Positions 7,448-16,048 of a DNA stretch of 31,940 bases are shown here, one piece after another. Under the pieces are notes generated by a model. The model had not been told where the DNA came from. It did not search any database and was given only the letters and a program-made list of their open reading frames with translations. The translations under genes and the position numbers were made by a program. This stretch comes from Dehalococcoidia bacterium (GTDB lineage Bacteria > Chloroflexota > Dehalococcoidia > Dehalococcoidales > UBA1222). The stretch covers positions 1 through 31,940 of the forward strand of contig WQXK01000005.1 of NCBI GenBank assembly GCA_009784845.1. The letters run 5' to 3'. Each line of letters opens with the position of its first letter. Positions within the stretch are counted from its first letter, which is position 1.

Positions 7448-9253
7448 TTAGCACCATTGCCCCTCAAGACCGCAAGCGTTACATCCGGAAGTACGGCAAT
7501 CAGGCGTAAGAGTGGCGCCCAGAGCAAGGCGATACTCGCTTTTTAGAAATTCTGCCGAGACCATGGTGTCAATATGTGCCCAAGGCATAATCTCATCCAG
7601 CGGGCGCTCGCGACAAGCGTACCATTGCGGGTCAATACCTTCTTCCTGCATTGCTTTTTGCCATAACTCAAAGTTAAAATGCTCGCTCCAGCCATCGAAA
7701 GCTGCCCCCATACGCCATGCGCGGTAAATCACACGACCAATTTTTCTGTCGCCGCGTGAAATAACCGATTCCAGCAGGCTCACCCGTGTGTCCTGCCAGG
7801 AGAATTTCACGTTGCGTTTGGCCAAACCACGCTTTAACAACTCGTGCCGGCGTGAAATATTTTCCGCATTTTCTTGCGCTACCCACTGGAAAGGCGTGTG
7901 TGGTTTTGGTACGAATGTTGAGAGCGTGAGACGAATTTGCGGGGCACGTTTTGGAGCTTTACTTCCTTGTGCTTTGACCTTGTGCACAAGTTCTACAATC
8001 TCTTGTACGTCCTCATCACTTTCAGTAGGCAGTCCAAGCATGAAATATAGCTTTAAGGTTGTCCAGCCGCGCTCAAAAGCCATAGCGGCGGTGGCCAGCA
8101 GTTCATCTTCGGGGATGTGCTTGTTTATGACACGCTGCAATCTTGCTGAGCCCGCCTCTGGGGCGAAAGTTAGCCCACTTTTACGCCGCCCTGGAAGTCC
8201 GTCCACTAATTTGATTGCGTGGGCATCAATATGCAAACTTGGCAATGACAGTGCCAGTCGCGCGCCATATTTGGCATTAATATCGGCTACCAACGCATCA
8301 ATTTGAGAGTAGTCACCGCTGGAAAGAGAAACCAGTGACATTTCATCATAGCCGCTGTTTTCTATTATGCTGTCTACTGCCTGAGTAATTTCTTCGCATG
8401 AACGCTCACGCACAGGGCGGTAGCCCATGCCGGCATTGCAGAAGCGGCAGCCATGTGAGCACCCTCGTGCGATTTCCACTGCTCCGCGGTCATGTACTAC
8501 CTCAATAAATGGCACAACAGGCCTAATCGGCGGTGGGGGCAATTTTGATACCAGTTGTCGCTTGATGTATGGAGCAGCCTCTGGAATGGTTGGTGTAAGT
8601 GTTTGATAAGTGCCGTCGCGGTACGTAATTTCATAAAGTGAAGGCACATATACTCCGGGTAGTTTGGCGGCTTCTCTAAGTAAAATCTTTTTCTCAAACC
8701 TCCCATTGGCTTGTTTGTGCTGCAGCAAAAGATTTATGAGAGACGGCAAAAGTTCTTCCGCTTCGCCAATTACAAACAAATCGATGAAGTCGGCCAGCGG
8801 CTCAGGATTGAGCGCGGCATTGCCGCCGGCAATGACTAATGGATAAAAGTTTCCGCGCTCTTTGCTCCAGACGGGCAATCCGGCCAGATCCAGCATGGAA
8901 AGAATGTTTGTAAAAGTGAACTCATATCCGAGAGAAAAACCGATAACATCAAACTCGGTAAGGGAATGACCGCTCTCCAAGCTAAGCAGAGACAATTTGT
9001 TGGTGCGTAATGCCTGCATCATATCTGGCCAGGGAGCGAATACGCGCTCAGCCAGACAGTTTGGCTGTGCATTAATCTGCTCATAAAGTATGCCGACGGC
9101 CATGTTGGACATGCCGATTTCGTAGACATCGGGGTAGCTGAGCACGAATTTAAGAGGGGTAATCTCCCAGTTTTTACGTACTGTGTTCCACTCGCCGCCG
9201 GTATAGCGAGCCGGCTTGTTTACGCGATACAACAAATGGTCCGGATAATGCAA
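7448..9253 (-). CDS. B12-binding-domain radical SAM protein (TIGR03960-like)
   Basis: A 601-aa protein. Residues about 35-200 look like a cobalamin-binding-type Rossmann domain (FVLSYPDVYEIGMSN, FSLGYEFTFTNIL, VIAGGNAALNPEP, VIGEAEE). The radical-SAM core follows with the cluster motif Cys265-x3-Cys269-x2-Cys272 in ARGCSHGCRFCNAG, then SLSSGDY and TFAPEAGS. The C-terminus has a second Cys-rich patch (CRTSGCNACGLEGQWC). It resembles the uncharacterised family TIGR03960; the reaction is unknown. The start is TTG 9253 with AAGGGAG nine bases upstream; the promoter is at 9275-9303. The Cys-rich gene downstream shares the operon. The protein would need an anaerobic or reducing cytoplasm. Confidence 0.88.
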   Translation of the reverse strand: MHYPDHLLYRVNKPARYTGGEWNTVRKNWEITPLKFVLSYPDVYEIGMSNMAVGILYEQINAQPNCLAERVFAPWPDMMQALRTNKLSLLSLESGHSLTEFDVIGFSLGYEFTFTNILSMLDLAGLPVWSKERGNFYPLVIAGGNAALNPEPLADFIDLFVIGEAEELLPSLINLLLQHKQANGRFEKKILLREAAKLPGVYVPSLYEITYRDGTYQTLTPTIPEAAPYIKRQLVSKLPPPPIRPVVPFIEVVHDRGAVEIARGCSHGCRFCNAGMGYRPVRERSCEEITQAVDSIIENSGYDEMSLVSLSSGDYSQIDALVADINAKYGARLALSLPSLHIDAHAIKLVDGLPGRRKSGLTFAPEAGSARLQRVINKHIPEDELLATAAMAFERGWTTLKLYFMLGLPTESDEDVQEIVELVHKVKAQGSKAPKRAPQIRLTLSTFVPKPHTPFQWVAQENAENISRRHELLKRGLAKRNVKFSWQDTRVSLLESVISRGDRKIGRVIYRAWRMGAAFDGWSEHFNFELWQKAMQEEGIDPQWYACRERPLDEIMPWAHIDTMVSAEFLKSEYRLALGATLTPDCRTSGCNACGLEGQWC

Positions 9254-9274
9254 AATATTTTACTCCCTTGGTAA

Positions 9275-9303
9275 ATTATATCTGCCAAATGGTATGGCGG
9301 CAA
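9275..9303 (-). promoter_or_regulatory. Promoter of the radical-SAM operon
   Basis: On the minus strand, -35 TTGCCG (9303-9298), 17-nt spacer and perfect -10 TATAAT (9280-9275). The predicted RNA starts about 15 bases before the TTG start, just covering the AAGGGAG ribosome site. Confidence 0.7.
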
Positions 9304-9365
9304 ACATTATGCATTGCGGCACTTGTCAGTATATGCAAAAGCTTTTAATCTCATAGCCGAAAACC

Positions 9366-9394
9366 TTGACATCTTGGCTAGGCCATTTTAGAAT
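9366..9394 (+). promoter_or_regulatory. Promoter of the HIT-ABC-glycosyltransferase run
   Basis: Perfect -35 TTGACA (9366-9371), 17-nt spacer, -10 TAGAAT (9389-9394). The predicted leader is about 15 nt and contains GGAGG before the ATG at 9416. It is divergent from the radical-SAM promoter. Confidence 0.75.
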
Positions 9395-9415
9395 TGCTGT
9401 GTATGGAGGATAGAT

Positions 9416-9916
9416 ATGGACTACATGTTTGCTCCCTGGCGTATCTGGTATATCAAGCAGGCATCAGAAAATGAAACTTCCAATTGTATTCTGTGCCATT
9501 ATCCTGCGCGCACTGACGACGAGCAAAGCCTGATACTCTATCGTGGTGAGCACAACTTTGTTATCATGAATCGCTATCCATATAACGCCGGGCACATCAT
9601 GGTTTCACCGTTGCGTCATTGCGCAGCACTTGATGGATTAAATGATGCCGAACGCAACGAACATTATCGTATTGTTGCACGATGCGTGGCCATTATGCGG
9701 GATATGTTCAGCTGCGATGGCTTTAATGTAGGTATGAATCTTGGTCGTGTGGCCGGGGCAGGGGTGGACCAGCATATCCATACCCATATCGTGCCGCGTT
9801 GGAATGGCGACACAAATTTTATGCCTGTCCTTGGTAGCATTAAGGTCATTAACGAGGCAATTGCCGACACATATAAGATGCTTAAGCCAAAATTTGCATT
9901 ATTACAGGAGGGTTAG
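9416..9916 (+). CDS. HIT-family nucleotide hydrolase/phosphorylase
   Basis: A 166-aa histidine-triad protein. The active-site motif is His120-Ile-His122-Thr-His124-Ile-Val in DQHIHTHIVPRW. A Cys24-x2-Cys27 pair near the N-terminus probably joins a zinc site, as in the HIT branch related to diadenosine-tetraphosphate phosphorylase/hydrolase (Rv2613c type). NRYPYNAGHIMVSPLRH is the typical substrate-side segment. Family members cleave dinucleoside polyphosphates or nucleotide phosphoramidates in the cytoplasm; the exact substrate cannot be read from sequence. The ATG start has GGAGG ten bases upstream. The next gene starts 4 bases after the stop, so it leads a plus-strand operon. Confidence 0.92.
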   Translation: MDYMFAPWRIWYIKQASENETSNCILCHYPARTDDEQSLILYRGEHNFVIMNRYPYNAGHIMVSPLRHCAALDGLNDAERNEHYRIVARCVAIMRDMFSCDGFNVGMNLGRVAGAGVDQHIHTHIVPRWNGDTNFMPVLGSIKVINEAIADTYKMLKPKFALLQEG

Positions 9917-9919
9917 ATT

Positions 9920-10186
9920 ATGTGGGAGACAACTTTTCCGGCAGCATCGGCTGGTATTGCAATAGGCATTGTATGGATAATATCTATGCTGATAATCGCG
10001 GTGATTTCGTTGTCGTCATTGGGGTTAACCATTTGGGCGCTGGTGGATGTAATTCGCCGGGAGTATGTACGTGGTAGTAAGAAGATTGTTTGGATACTGG
10101 TTATAGTGCTTGTCAGCATCATAGGCCCAATTGTATATTTTCTTGGAGGTCGCACCGACGGGCTTGAGGAAATAGAAGAGGGATAG
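9920..10186 (+). CDS. Small membrane protein with PLDc_N domain
   Basis: An 88-aa protein with two hydrophobic helices: about residues 13-42 and 57-77. The motif LTIWALVDVIRREY...KKIVWILVIVLVSIIGPIVYFLGGR is typical of the PLDc_N domain (named from cardiolipin synthase N-termini). It has no phospholipase HKD motif and is far too short to be an enzyme of that type. Stand-alone PLDc_N proteins often lie beside ABC transporter genes, as here. The ATG start has a GGAGG site inside the end of the HIT gene; the next gene begins 34 bases on. It is probably an accessory membrane subunit of the transporter, by context only. Confidence 0.8.
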   Translation: MWETTFPAASAGIAIGIVWIISMLIIAVISLSSLGLTIWALVDVIRREYVRGSKKIVWILVIVLVSIIGPIVYFLGGRTDGLEEIEEG

Positions 10187-10219
10187 CCGCGTGCCTCATT
10201 TGTACTGTGGAGGTGCATC

Positions 10220-11161
10220 ATGTCTGCAATTAAATGCGAAAATTTGACCAAGCGCTACGGCGCGCTGACGGCACTCGACGGGCTTACAATTGAAGTGCCT
10301 GAGCGTAGTATTTTTGGTTTTCTTGGGCCTAACGGCTCAGGCAAAACTACGATGATTAAGCTGCTAATGGGTATGAGCCGTCTCAGCGCAGGGCGTGCAT
10401 GGGTAAATGAAAAAGAGGTGGTGGCGGATGCCCCCGAGATGCGCACACAAATCGGTTATCTACCGGATGTTCCCAATTTCTATAACTGGATGACGGGTGG
10501 AGAGTTTTTGCAGTTTGCAGGAGAACTGCATCAGCTTTTGCCGGCGGATAGAATGTCGCGCAGTCATGAATTGCTGGAACTGACCGGATTGAAAAAAGCT
10601 GGTAAGAGAAAAATCGGAGGGTATTCGCGCGGTATGAAGCAGCGGCTTGGGCTGGCACAGGCGCTGATGAACCGTCCCAGGGTATTGTTTTTGGATGAGC
10701 CCTGCTCGGCTCTTGACCCAATGGGGCGGCGCGACGTACTGAATATCATCTTGAAACTAAAGGAATCTACTACTGTGTTTATGTCCACACACATTCTGTC
10801 TGACGTGGAGCGTGTTTGTGACAGTTTGGCGATTATCAACAAAGGGAAGCTTGTTGCTACATCAACCGTGGAAGCATTACATCGACGCTTTGCACTTTCT
10901 TCTTTTGATATTGCTTTTGATGACGATGTGGCGCAATTTTCGACCTTGTTGGAAAAGCAGCCGTGGGTACAGAAAGTGGAAAAGCTGGAAATTAACAATA
11001 TGCCGGGGCTGCGTGTGCAGGCCGGAGATGTGCAGACTGCCAAGCGTGAAATGCCGCAACTGATTGCGGCAAGCTGCCTGAGCCTTGTGCGCTATGAAAT
11101 GACCATGCCGAGTTTGGAGGATATATTCGTGCAACTGGTGCAAGGCGAGGTGCAATCATGA
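10220..11161 (+). CDS. ABC transporter ATP-binding protein
   Basis: A 313-aa single ABC ATPase. Walker A is GPNGSGKTT, the signature is YSRGMKQRLGLAQAL, Walker B is VLFLDEPCSALDP with the catalytic Glu present, and the switch His is in STHILSDVERV. The C-terminal roughly 90 residues form the extension usual for ABC-2 exporters of the CcmA/NatA/YxlF type. It would power the permease that follows. The ATG start has a clear GGAGG eight bases upstream. Its end overlaps the permease start by ATGA, showing tight coupling. The substrate is unknown; the neighbours (PLDc_N protein and GT-C enzymes) hint at envelope functions. Confidence 0.95.
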   Translation: MSAIKCENLTKRYGALTALDGLTIEVPERSIFGFLGPNGSGKTTMIKLLMGMSRLSAGRAWVNEKEVVADAPEMRTQIGYLPDVPNFYNWMTGGEFLQFAGELHQLLPADRMSRSHELLELTGLKKAGKRKIGGYSRGMKQRLGLAQALMNRPRVLFLDEPCSALDPMGRRDVLNIILKLKESTTVFMSTHILSDVERVCDSLAIINKGKLVATSTVEALHRRFALSSFDIAFDDDVAQFSTLLEKQPWVQKVEKLEINNMPGLRVQAGDVQTAKREMPQLIAASCLSLVRYEMTMPSLEDIFVQLVQGEVQS

Positions 11162-11922
11162 GAGGTTTTGGTGCTTTATTGCGCAAGGAAGTCAAGGAAC
11201 AATTTAGCACAAATAAGATTATCATTGTCACCGTTGTGTTCCTCTTTTTCGGGCTGTCATCGCCGGTGATGGAAAAATATTTACCTGATATACTTAATTC
11301 CCTATCTGAAACCGGCGGTCTTGTTATTGAGATGCCGGAACCCGTATCGAGTAAAGCATTGGTAAGTTATGCCTCAAACATCTCGCAGTTTGGCGTGTTG
11401 ATGGTTGTGCTGCTGGCGATGGGTGCTATTGCCAAAGAGATAGAGAGTGGTACGGTGGCGCTGTTGCTTTCCAAACCGGTATCACGATTGTCTTTCATCA
11501 TAGCCAAGCTGGTGGCGCAAGGACTGAATATACTGCTTGGTCTGTTGCTTGGCGGATTGGTGTGCTGGGGTTATACACTTATATTGTTTGGCAATGCAGA
11601 AGCCCTTGGCTTTCTGCAACAAATGTTGCTGATGCTGCTGTATTTGCTTTTCTGCCTGTCCGTTACACTGTATTTTTCCAGTCTGCTCAAAAACCAGCTC
11701 GCCGCCGGCGGGTTGGCAATAGTCGTAATTATAGTTATCTATATATTGTCGGGGCTGCCTAAGGTGGTACATTTTCTGCCTGGTGGACTGATTAGCTGGG
11801 GTAATCAACTGGTGTTGGGGACGTCAGGGGGCGCAGAATGGGGCACACTTGCCATAACGCTTGCGTTAATCGTCCTTGGGGTATATGGTTCTTGGCTGAA
11901 TCTAAGGCGAAAAGAACTTTGA
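11158..11922 (+). CDS. ABC-2 type transporter permease
   Basis: A 254-aa integral membrane protein with about six transmembrane segments, beginning LLRKEVKEQFSTNKIIIV, the usual cytoplasmic lead-in of ABC-2 permeases. An IAKEIESGTVALLLSKPVSRLSFIIAK segment after the second helix is the family's conserved coupling region. It forms a transporter with the ATPase encoded immediately upstream (4-base overlap). No substrate can be assigned. A 39-base gap with no terminator separates it from the following membrane gene, so transcription may continue. Confidence 0.92.
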   Translation: MRGFGALLRKEVKEQFSTNKIIIVTVVFLFFGLSSPVMEKYLPDILNSLSETGGLVIEMPEPVSSKALVSYASNISQFGVLMVVLLAMGAIAKEIESGTVALLLSKPVSRLSFIIAKLVAQGLNILLGLLLGGLVCWGYTLILFGNAEALGFLQQMLLMLLYLLFCLSVTLYFSSLLKNQLAAGGLAIVVIIVIYILSGLPKVVHFLPGGLISWGNQLVLGTSGGAEWGTLAITLALIVLGVYGSWLNLRRKEL

Positions 11923-11961
11923 TGTTTGGTCACTTTTTAACAATGCACTGAATAGTAGATT

Positions 11962-13293
11962 ATGCTTATGTATAACAATAATCGTATCTGGCTGTATCGC
12001 AGTATAGTCGCATTTGGGCTGGTGTTGGCATTTCTCGTAACGCTGGTTATTCCGCAGCATATGAAAGAAAATGGCGATTGGTCGCTGCAGCAAGCCGTGC
12101 AGAATTTTGCCGATGGACAGATGACGCTTGACCAAGTTACATTTGATTTGCAGAACGCCGAAGCTCAAGCCAATGGAGCGGACTTAAGCCGATATGTACA
12201 ACTCGAAAATCAGCATTGGGCTTATACAGAAGCACCGGGATATATTTTCTACTTGTTGCCATTTTATTCCATACATGCCCCGGCGCTGGGTAATCAGCTT
12301 TTGGCTGTCGCGATGGCTGTGGTGATGTTTCTACTGCTCAAGCGTCTCAAAGATGAGCGGGTAGCTTGCCTAGGGGCATTGATGTGGCTCTTTTCTCCTG
12401 TAGCACTGGCGATGTTATCGCGTGCATATTCAGGTATTTTTGCCGCAGCCGCGTTTCTTGGCATGGGTGGCGGACTGTATATTTATTATTGTTTGCGCCA
12501 TGGTGAGTTAAGTCGTCGTGTTGCTTGGGGGTTGTTGTTCCTCGCCGGACTGGGACTGGGCTGGAGCGTTTTTGTCAATTATTCCAACATTTGGGCTGTG
12601 ACCGTCTTCTTGCTTCATTTTGTTTATCTCCAATTACGCCCGCGTTTAAACGAGCGAAGGAGTGATGCGGCATTGTCACCATTGTGGTTTTGCTTGGGTT
12701 TGCTGCTGCCTTTGATAGAACTACTGGCTTATCAGAATACAGTGTTCGGTGCTCCATTTAGATTTGGTTTTCAGTATACCGAGTTGCCGGTTGGCTTTGG
12801 TTGGCAGTTTATTCAATCTAATATAAAACAGGTCGTCGTCGCTTGGCTGGTTGGTTTTCCGCTAGTTATTCTGGGCATAGCGGCATTGATTTGGTCTCTG
12901 TGTAAAGGGTTTCATCGGCGCATGTTTGGTGTCGACCTGCTGCTTCTGTTAGCCGGTTGGGTGCTGGCAGTGTTTGGATTATATCTGACGTATGAGTGGA
13001 CAGCTATGGCAGATATGGGTGGTATGCCCTTTATCATGTTGGCGTGTTATGCACTACCGGGGTTGTTGCCTATCACTCTGTTGTCAGCACAATGGCTGGA
13101 CCAGTTGTCCCGTCGTGCCTGGTTGTGTGTGGTTATTCCGTTACTTGTCTGGGGAGTGGTCTTTTTTGCTCAGTCGGCGCTTGCCTATCCCGAAGTGCCA
13201 ATCAATCCGCTCAATCCGTGGAGGGCTCTCAATCAGTTGTCGCAGAGTTCGCTTCCAGAAATCAATACTGCAAACGGTGGCATAAATGTCTAA
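11962..13293 (+). CDS. GT-C-type polytopic membrane protein, probable glycosyltransferase
   Basis: A 443-aa protein with about ten hydrophobic segments. After the first helix there is an external loop of about 60 residues (DWSLQQAVQNFADGQMT...WAYTEAPGYIFYLLPFY). This layout, with the APGYIFYLLPF segment before a helix, resembles GT39-like enzymes that transfer sugars from polyprenyl-phosphate donors on the outer face of the membrane. No clean DxD catalytic motif was identified in the first loop, so the enzymatic assignment is tentative. The start is ATG 11962 (an in-frame ATG follows at 11968); the ribosome site is poor. The end overlaps the next glycosyltransferase gene by 8 bases, so the pair probably works together, perhaps on a cell-surface glycan. 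Confidence 0.65.
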   Translation: MLMYNNNRIWLYRSIVAFGLVLAFLVTLVIPQHMKENGDWSLQQAVQNFADGQMTLDQVTFDLQNAEAQANGADLSRYVQLENQHWAYTEAPGYIFYLLPFYSIHAPALGNQLLAVAMAVVMFLLLKRLKDERVACLGALMWLFSPVALAMLSRAYSGIFAAAAFLGMGGGLYIYYCLRHGELSRRVAWGLLFLAGLGLGWSVFVNYSNIWAVTVFLLHFVYLQLRPRLNERRSDAALSPLWFCLGLLLPLIELLAYQNTVFGAPFRFGFQYTELPVGFGWQFIQSNIKQVVVAWLVGFPLVILGIAALIWSLCKGFHRRMFGVDLLLLLAGWVLAVFGLYLTYEWTAMADMGGMPFIMLACYALPGLLPITLLSAQWLDQLSRRAWLCVVIPLLVWGVVFFAQSALAYPEVPINPLNPWRALNQLSQSSLPEINTANGGINV

Positions 13294-14548
13294 TCTCAGC
13301 CGCTGGAAATGGATGCTTTTGCCATTGGCTTTCTGTATCCTAATTCTAATAATTTACATGTTCGCTTTTCAGCACGGCGGCTCGGATATTGGGTTGTATC
13401 GCTACTATGCTTCTTGTATGAGGGAGGGACTTGTTCCCTATAAAGACTTTGCCGTTGAGTATCCTTCGATAGCGCTGCTCTTATTCTATCTGCCATATTT
13501 GGTATCCCACGATCTTGCTGGATACAACACAGCCTTTGCTGTGGAGATGATGCTTTTTGCTATGGCTGGGGTTTGGTTGCTTTTCGGCTTGGTGCGCCAG
13601 CTGCAAACTCGCCCTTGGGTGGCGCTTTCATGCTATGCGCTGATTGTGATATCCATTGGTGACATTGCTGTGGAGCGCTTTGATATAGTCCCTGCAATAA
13701 TTACATTGGCGGCACTGTATGCTTTCTGCCGCGGCAAATATGAGATGGCTTGGATTGTGCTGGCAGTGAGCGTGATGACCAAGGTCTATCCGGCAGTATT
13801 GGCGCCGCTGTTTTTAATTTACCAATGGCATCATCACGGCTGGCGCCGGACGTTTTCTCATGTGGCGATTTTCGCATTAGCTTTGACACTAATCGCAGGT
13901 CCGGCACTATGGATTGGTAGAGGAGAGTTTATTCACTCTTTTACAGTGCAGGCCGGTCGCGCATTGCAGCTGGAGAGCCTATACGCCTCTTTGTTGTTAC
14001 TGCTTAACTCGCTGGGGTTGGTAAGCGCCGCGCCTGTGGGTGGTCACATGTCTTTCGACGTATCTTCGCCGCTGGCGCAGCCGCTGGCAAAATGCGCTTT
14101 TTTTATCGTTGGAGCGGCGCTGGTGGCTGTGTATTTGCTGTATATGCGTCGCATAAGGCGTAATTTGGGGTCGCCGACACATACAGAATTCGGCGCTGGG
14201 TCAACAGCCGATATTCTCAATTATTCCATAGCTGCCGTTGCGGTATTCATTGCTACCAACAAGGTGTTTTCGCCACAGTTTGTTTTGTGGCTTTGTCCGC
14301 TGGTGCCTCTATTCAGCGGACGTTGGCAAAAGTTCGGATGGATGGTCTTCCTAGTGGTGGCTTATCTGACTTGGTACGTTTATCCTACGAATTACTTCGG
14401 ATTGGCGGATGGTCAGCAGGTGGTTACGAATGCGCTGGTATTACGCAATACACTGATGATTTTGTTGATTGTGTTACTGGTTATGAGCCCGGCACACGAA
14501 TCAACAGCTTCCGTAGACCTGCCTGCATTAGCACCTGCCAAAGACTGA
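13286..14548 (+). CDS. GT87/DUF2029-like membrane glycosyltransferase
   Basis: A 420-aa polytopic membrane protein. After the first helix is GGSDIGLYRYYASCMREGLVPYKDFAVEYPS, matching the pattern of GT87-type polyprenol-phosphate-mannose-dependent transferases (Asp in the first loop, then PY.DF..EYP). MTKVYPAVLAPLFL after a middle helix is also typical. About eleven membrane segments are visible. Donor and acceptor cannot be told from sequence. It overlaps the preceding GT-C-like gene by 8 bases, which decides the ATG start. No terminator hairpin with a T-run was seen between its stop and the promoter of the next operon. Confidence 0.75.
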   Translation: MSNLSRWKWMLLPLAFCILILIIYMFAFQHGGSDIGLYRYYASCMREGLVPYKDFAVEYPSIALLLFYLPYLVSHDLAGYNTAFAVEMMLFAMAGVWLLFGLVRQLQTRPWVALSCYALIVISIGDIAVERFDIVPAIITLAALYAFCRGKYEMAWIVLAVSVMTKVYPAVLAPLFLIYQWHHHGWRRTFSHVAIFALALTLIAGPALWIGRGEFIHSFTVQAGRALQLESLYASLLLLLNSLGLVSAAPVGGHMSFDVSSPLAQPLAKCAFFIVGAALVAVYLLYMRRIRRNLGSPTHTEFGAGSTADILNYSIAAVAVFIATNKVFSPQFVLWLCPLVPLFSGRWQKFGWMVFLVVAYLTWYVYPTNYFGLADGQQVVTNALVLRNTLMILLIVLLVMSPAHESTASVDLPALAPAKD

Positions 14549-14638
14549 TTTTCTTCTGTATGTGTGCTCTGTGGTCACTCCACTGTTGAAAAAATTTTAC
14601 AAACTGCGTCAAGCGGTATTTTTCGTGCGTAATTTTTC

Positions 14639-14667
14639 TTGACATATGGCTAAACCAATGATATAAA
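14639..14667 (+). promoter_or_regulatory. Promoter of the aminomutase/ATP-grasp operon
   Basis: Perfect -35 TTGACA (14639-14644), 17-nt spacer, -10 TATAAA (14662-14667). It is one of the closest matches to consensus in the window. The predicted leader is about 90 nt and contains an inverted repeat at 14689-14712. Confidence 0.78.
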
Positions 14668-14688
14668 GTTTAGATATACATATTGCGG

Positions 14689-14712
14689 ATTCGTGCAAGT
14701 TATTGCATGAAT
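14689..14712 (+). promoter_or_regulatory. Inverted repeat in the aminomutase leader
   Basis: ATTCGTGCAA, 4-nt spacer GTTA, TTGCATGAAT: a 10-bp dyad with one mismatch, which in RNA would be a G-U pair. It sits at about +15 to +38 after the predicted transcript start, suitable for a repressor site or a small leader hairpin. Its function is unknown. Confidence 0.5.
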
Positions 14713-14762
14713 TGTGAGTGTTGAAAATGGCAGCAATTGAATAAGGAGCGCCGAACCAGTAA

Positions 14763-16028
14763 ATGAAAACTCAGACCATGCAAGCTCGGGAAGTCGTGGG
14801 GGAACCCTCCGGCACCACTGTTGCTGCGGCTCAGGTAGAAGAAGACGAACCTCCACTCAAGGAGGAGATGTCCTCGCGCAGTCTGTTTTGTAATATTCCC
14901 TCAGAGCACTGGAACGATTGGCATTGGCATTTCCGTAATCGCATAACAACTGTTGAGGGTCTGTCCAAATATGCGCGTCTCAGCGCCAAGGAACGCGCCG
15001 AGTTGCGTTTGGTAAGTATCAAATATCCTCTGGCTATCACACCTTATTATTTGTCATTGATGAACCTTGATAATCCCACTGACCCTATGCGTTTGCAGGC
15101 CTTGCCGTCCATAGAGGAACTTTCCACGTCTTGTGCCAGTATGGAGGATCCACTTGCGGAGGAAGAGCATTCCGTAGTGCCGGGGCTTGTACATCGATAT
15201 CCTGACCGTGTGCTGATGGTTTTAACGGATATTTGTCCTATGTTATGCCGTCATTGCACGCGCAAGCGCGAATGGCGCCACGGCGGTTGGGTGCGCACGC
15301 CTGAACAGTTTGAGGCCATGTTGACTTATATTCGTCGGCATAAGGAAGTGCGAGACGTGATTGTTTCCGGCGGAGACCCCTTGACACTGTCAACCGCCCG
15401 CTTGGGTGAGGTTCTTGCCGGAATACGTCGCATACCCCACGTTGAAATCATCCGCATTGGCACACGGATGCCGGTGGTGTTGCCTCAGCGCATAGATGAT
15501 GAGTTGTGCAATATGCTTTCCAAATATGGGCCAATATGGCTCAACACGCATTTCAACCACCCACGTGAAATTACACCGGAGGCGGCGCGCGCCTGTGATA
15601 TGTTACTTAGGGCTGGTATGCCGGTTAACAATCAGTCTGTGCTGCTCAAGGGAGTGAATGATTCTGTAGAAACTCAAATCAATCTATGCCGCAGCCTATT
15701 GCGTATCAAAGTGCGCCCGTATTACTTGTTCCAGTGTGATGATGTTGTCGGCACGGAACATTTTTGGACATCTGTGGAAAGCGGTGTGAATATCATGCAA
15801 GGCATGCGTGGATTTATTTCGGGCTTGGCTATTCCAACGTATGTTATTGATTTGCCAAACGGCAAAGGTAAAATTCCTGTCGGACCGGACTACATATTGG
15901 AGCGTACGTCGGAAGAGTTTATTGTGCGCAACTATCAGGGTAAGATAGTTCACTATTCCAACCCGAATAACGCCAAGGCTTATACGGAATGCTTTGATGT
16001 GCCGTGCGCCGATATCATTCCGGTTTAG
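14763..16028 (+). CDS. Lysine 2,3-aminomutase family radical SAM enzyme
   Basis: A 421-aa KamA/AblA-family enzyme that would convert L-lysine to beta-lysine using SAM, a [4Fe-4S] cluster and PLP. The cluster ligands are Cys158, Cys162 and Cys165 in CPMLCRHCTRKRE. Residues equivalent to the clostridial enzyme are kept: Arg167 (its Arg134, substrate carboxylate), Asp326 in QCDD (its Asp293), Asp363 in VIDLPNGKGK (its Asp330) and the PLP lysine Lys370 (its Lys337). Both lysine-binding aspartates are therefore present, arguing for lysine rather than glutamate. The C-terminal Cys cluster for zinc is mostly missing. The first 38 residues are acidic and probably disordered. An in-frame stop at 14760-14762 fixes ATG 14763 or later; AGGAG lies 14 bases upstream, unusually far. 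It heads an operon with two ATP-grasp enzymes and a GNAT. Confidence 0.92.
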   Translation: MKTQTMQAREVVGEPSGTTVAAAQVEEDEPPLKEEMSSRSLFCNIPSEHWNDWHWHFRNRITTVEGLSKYARLSAKERAELRLVSIKYPLAITPYYLSLMNLDNPTDPMRLQALPSIEELSTSCASMEDPLAEEEHSVVPGLVHRYPDRVLMVLTDICPMLCRHCTRKREWRHGGWVRTPEQFEAMLTYIRRHKEVRDVIVSGGDPLTLSTARLGEVLAGIRRIPHVEIIRIGTRMPVVLPQRIDDELCNMLSKYGPIWLNTHFNHPREITPEAARACDMLLRAGMPVNNQSVLLKGVNDSVETQINLCRSLLRIKVRPYYLFQCDDVVGTEHFWTSVESGVNIMQGMRGFISGLAIPTYVIDLPNGKGKIPVGPDYILERTSEEFIVRNYQGKIVHYSNPNNAKAYTECFDVPCADIIPV

Positions 16029-16048
16029 TTTGCCAAACGGTGGCTTTG

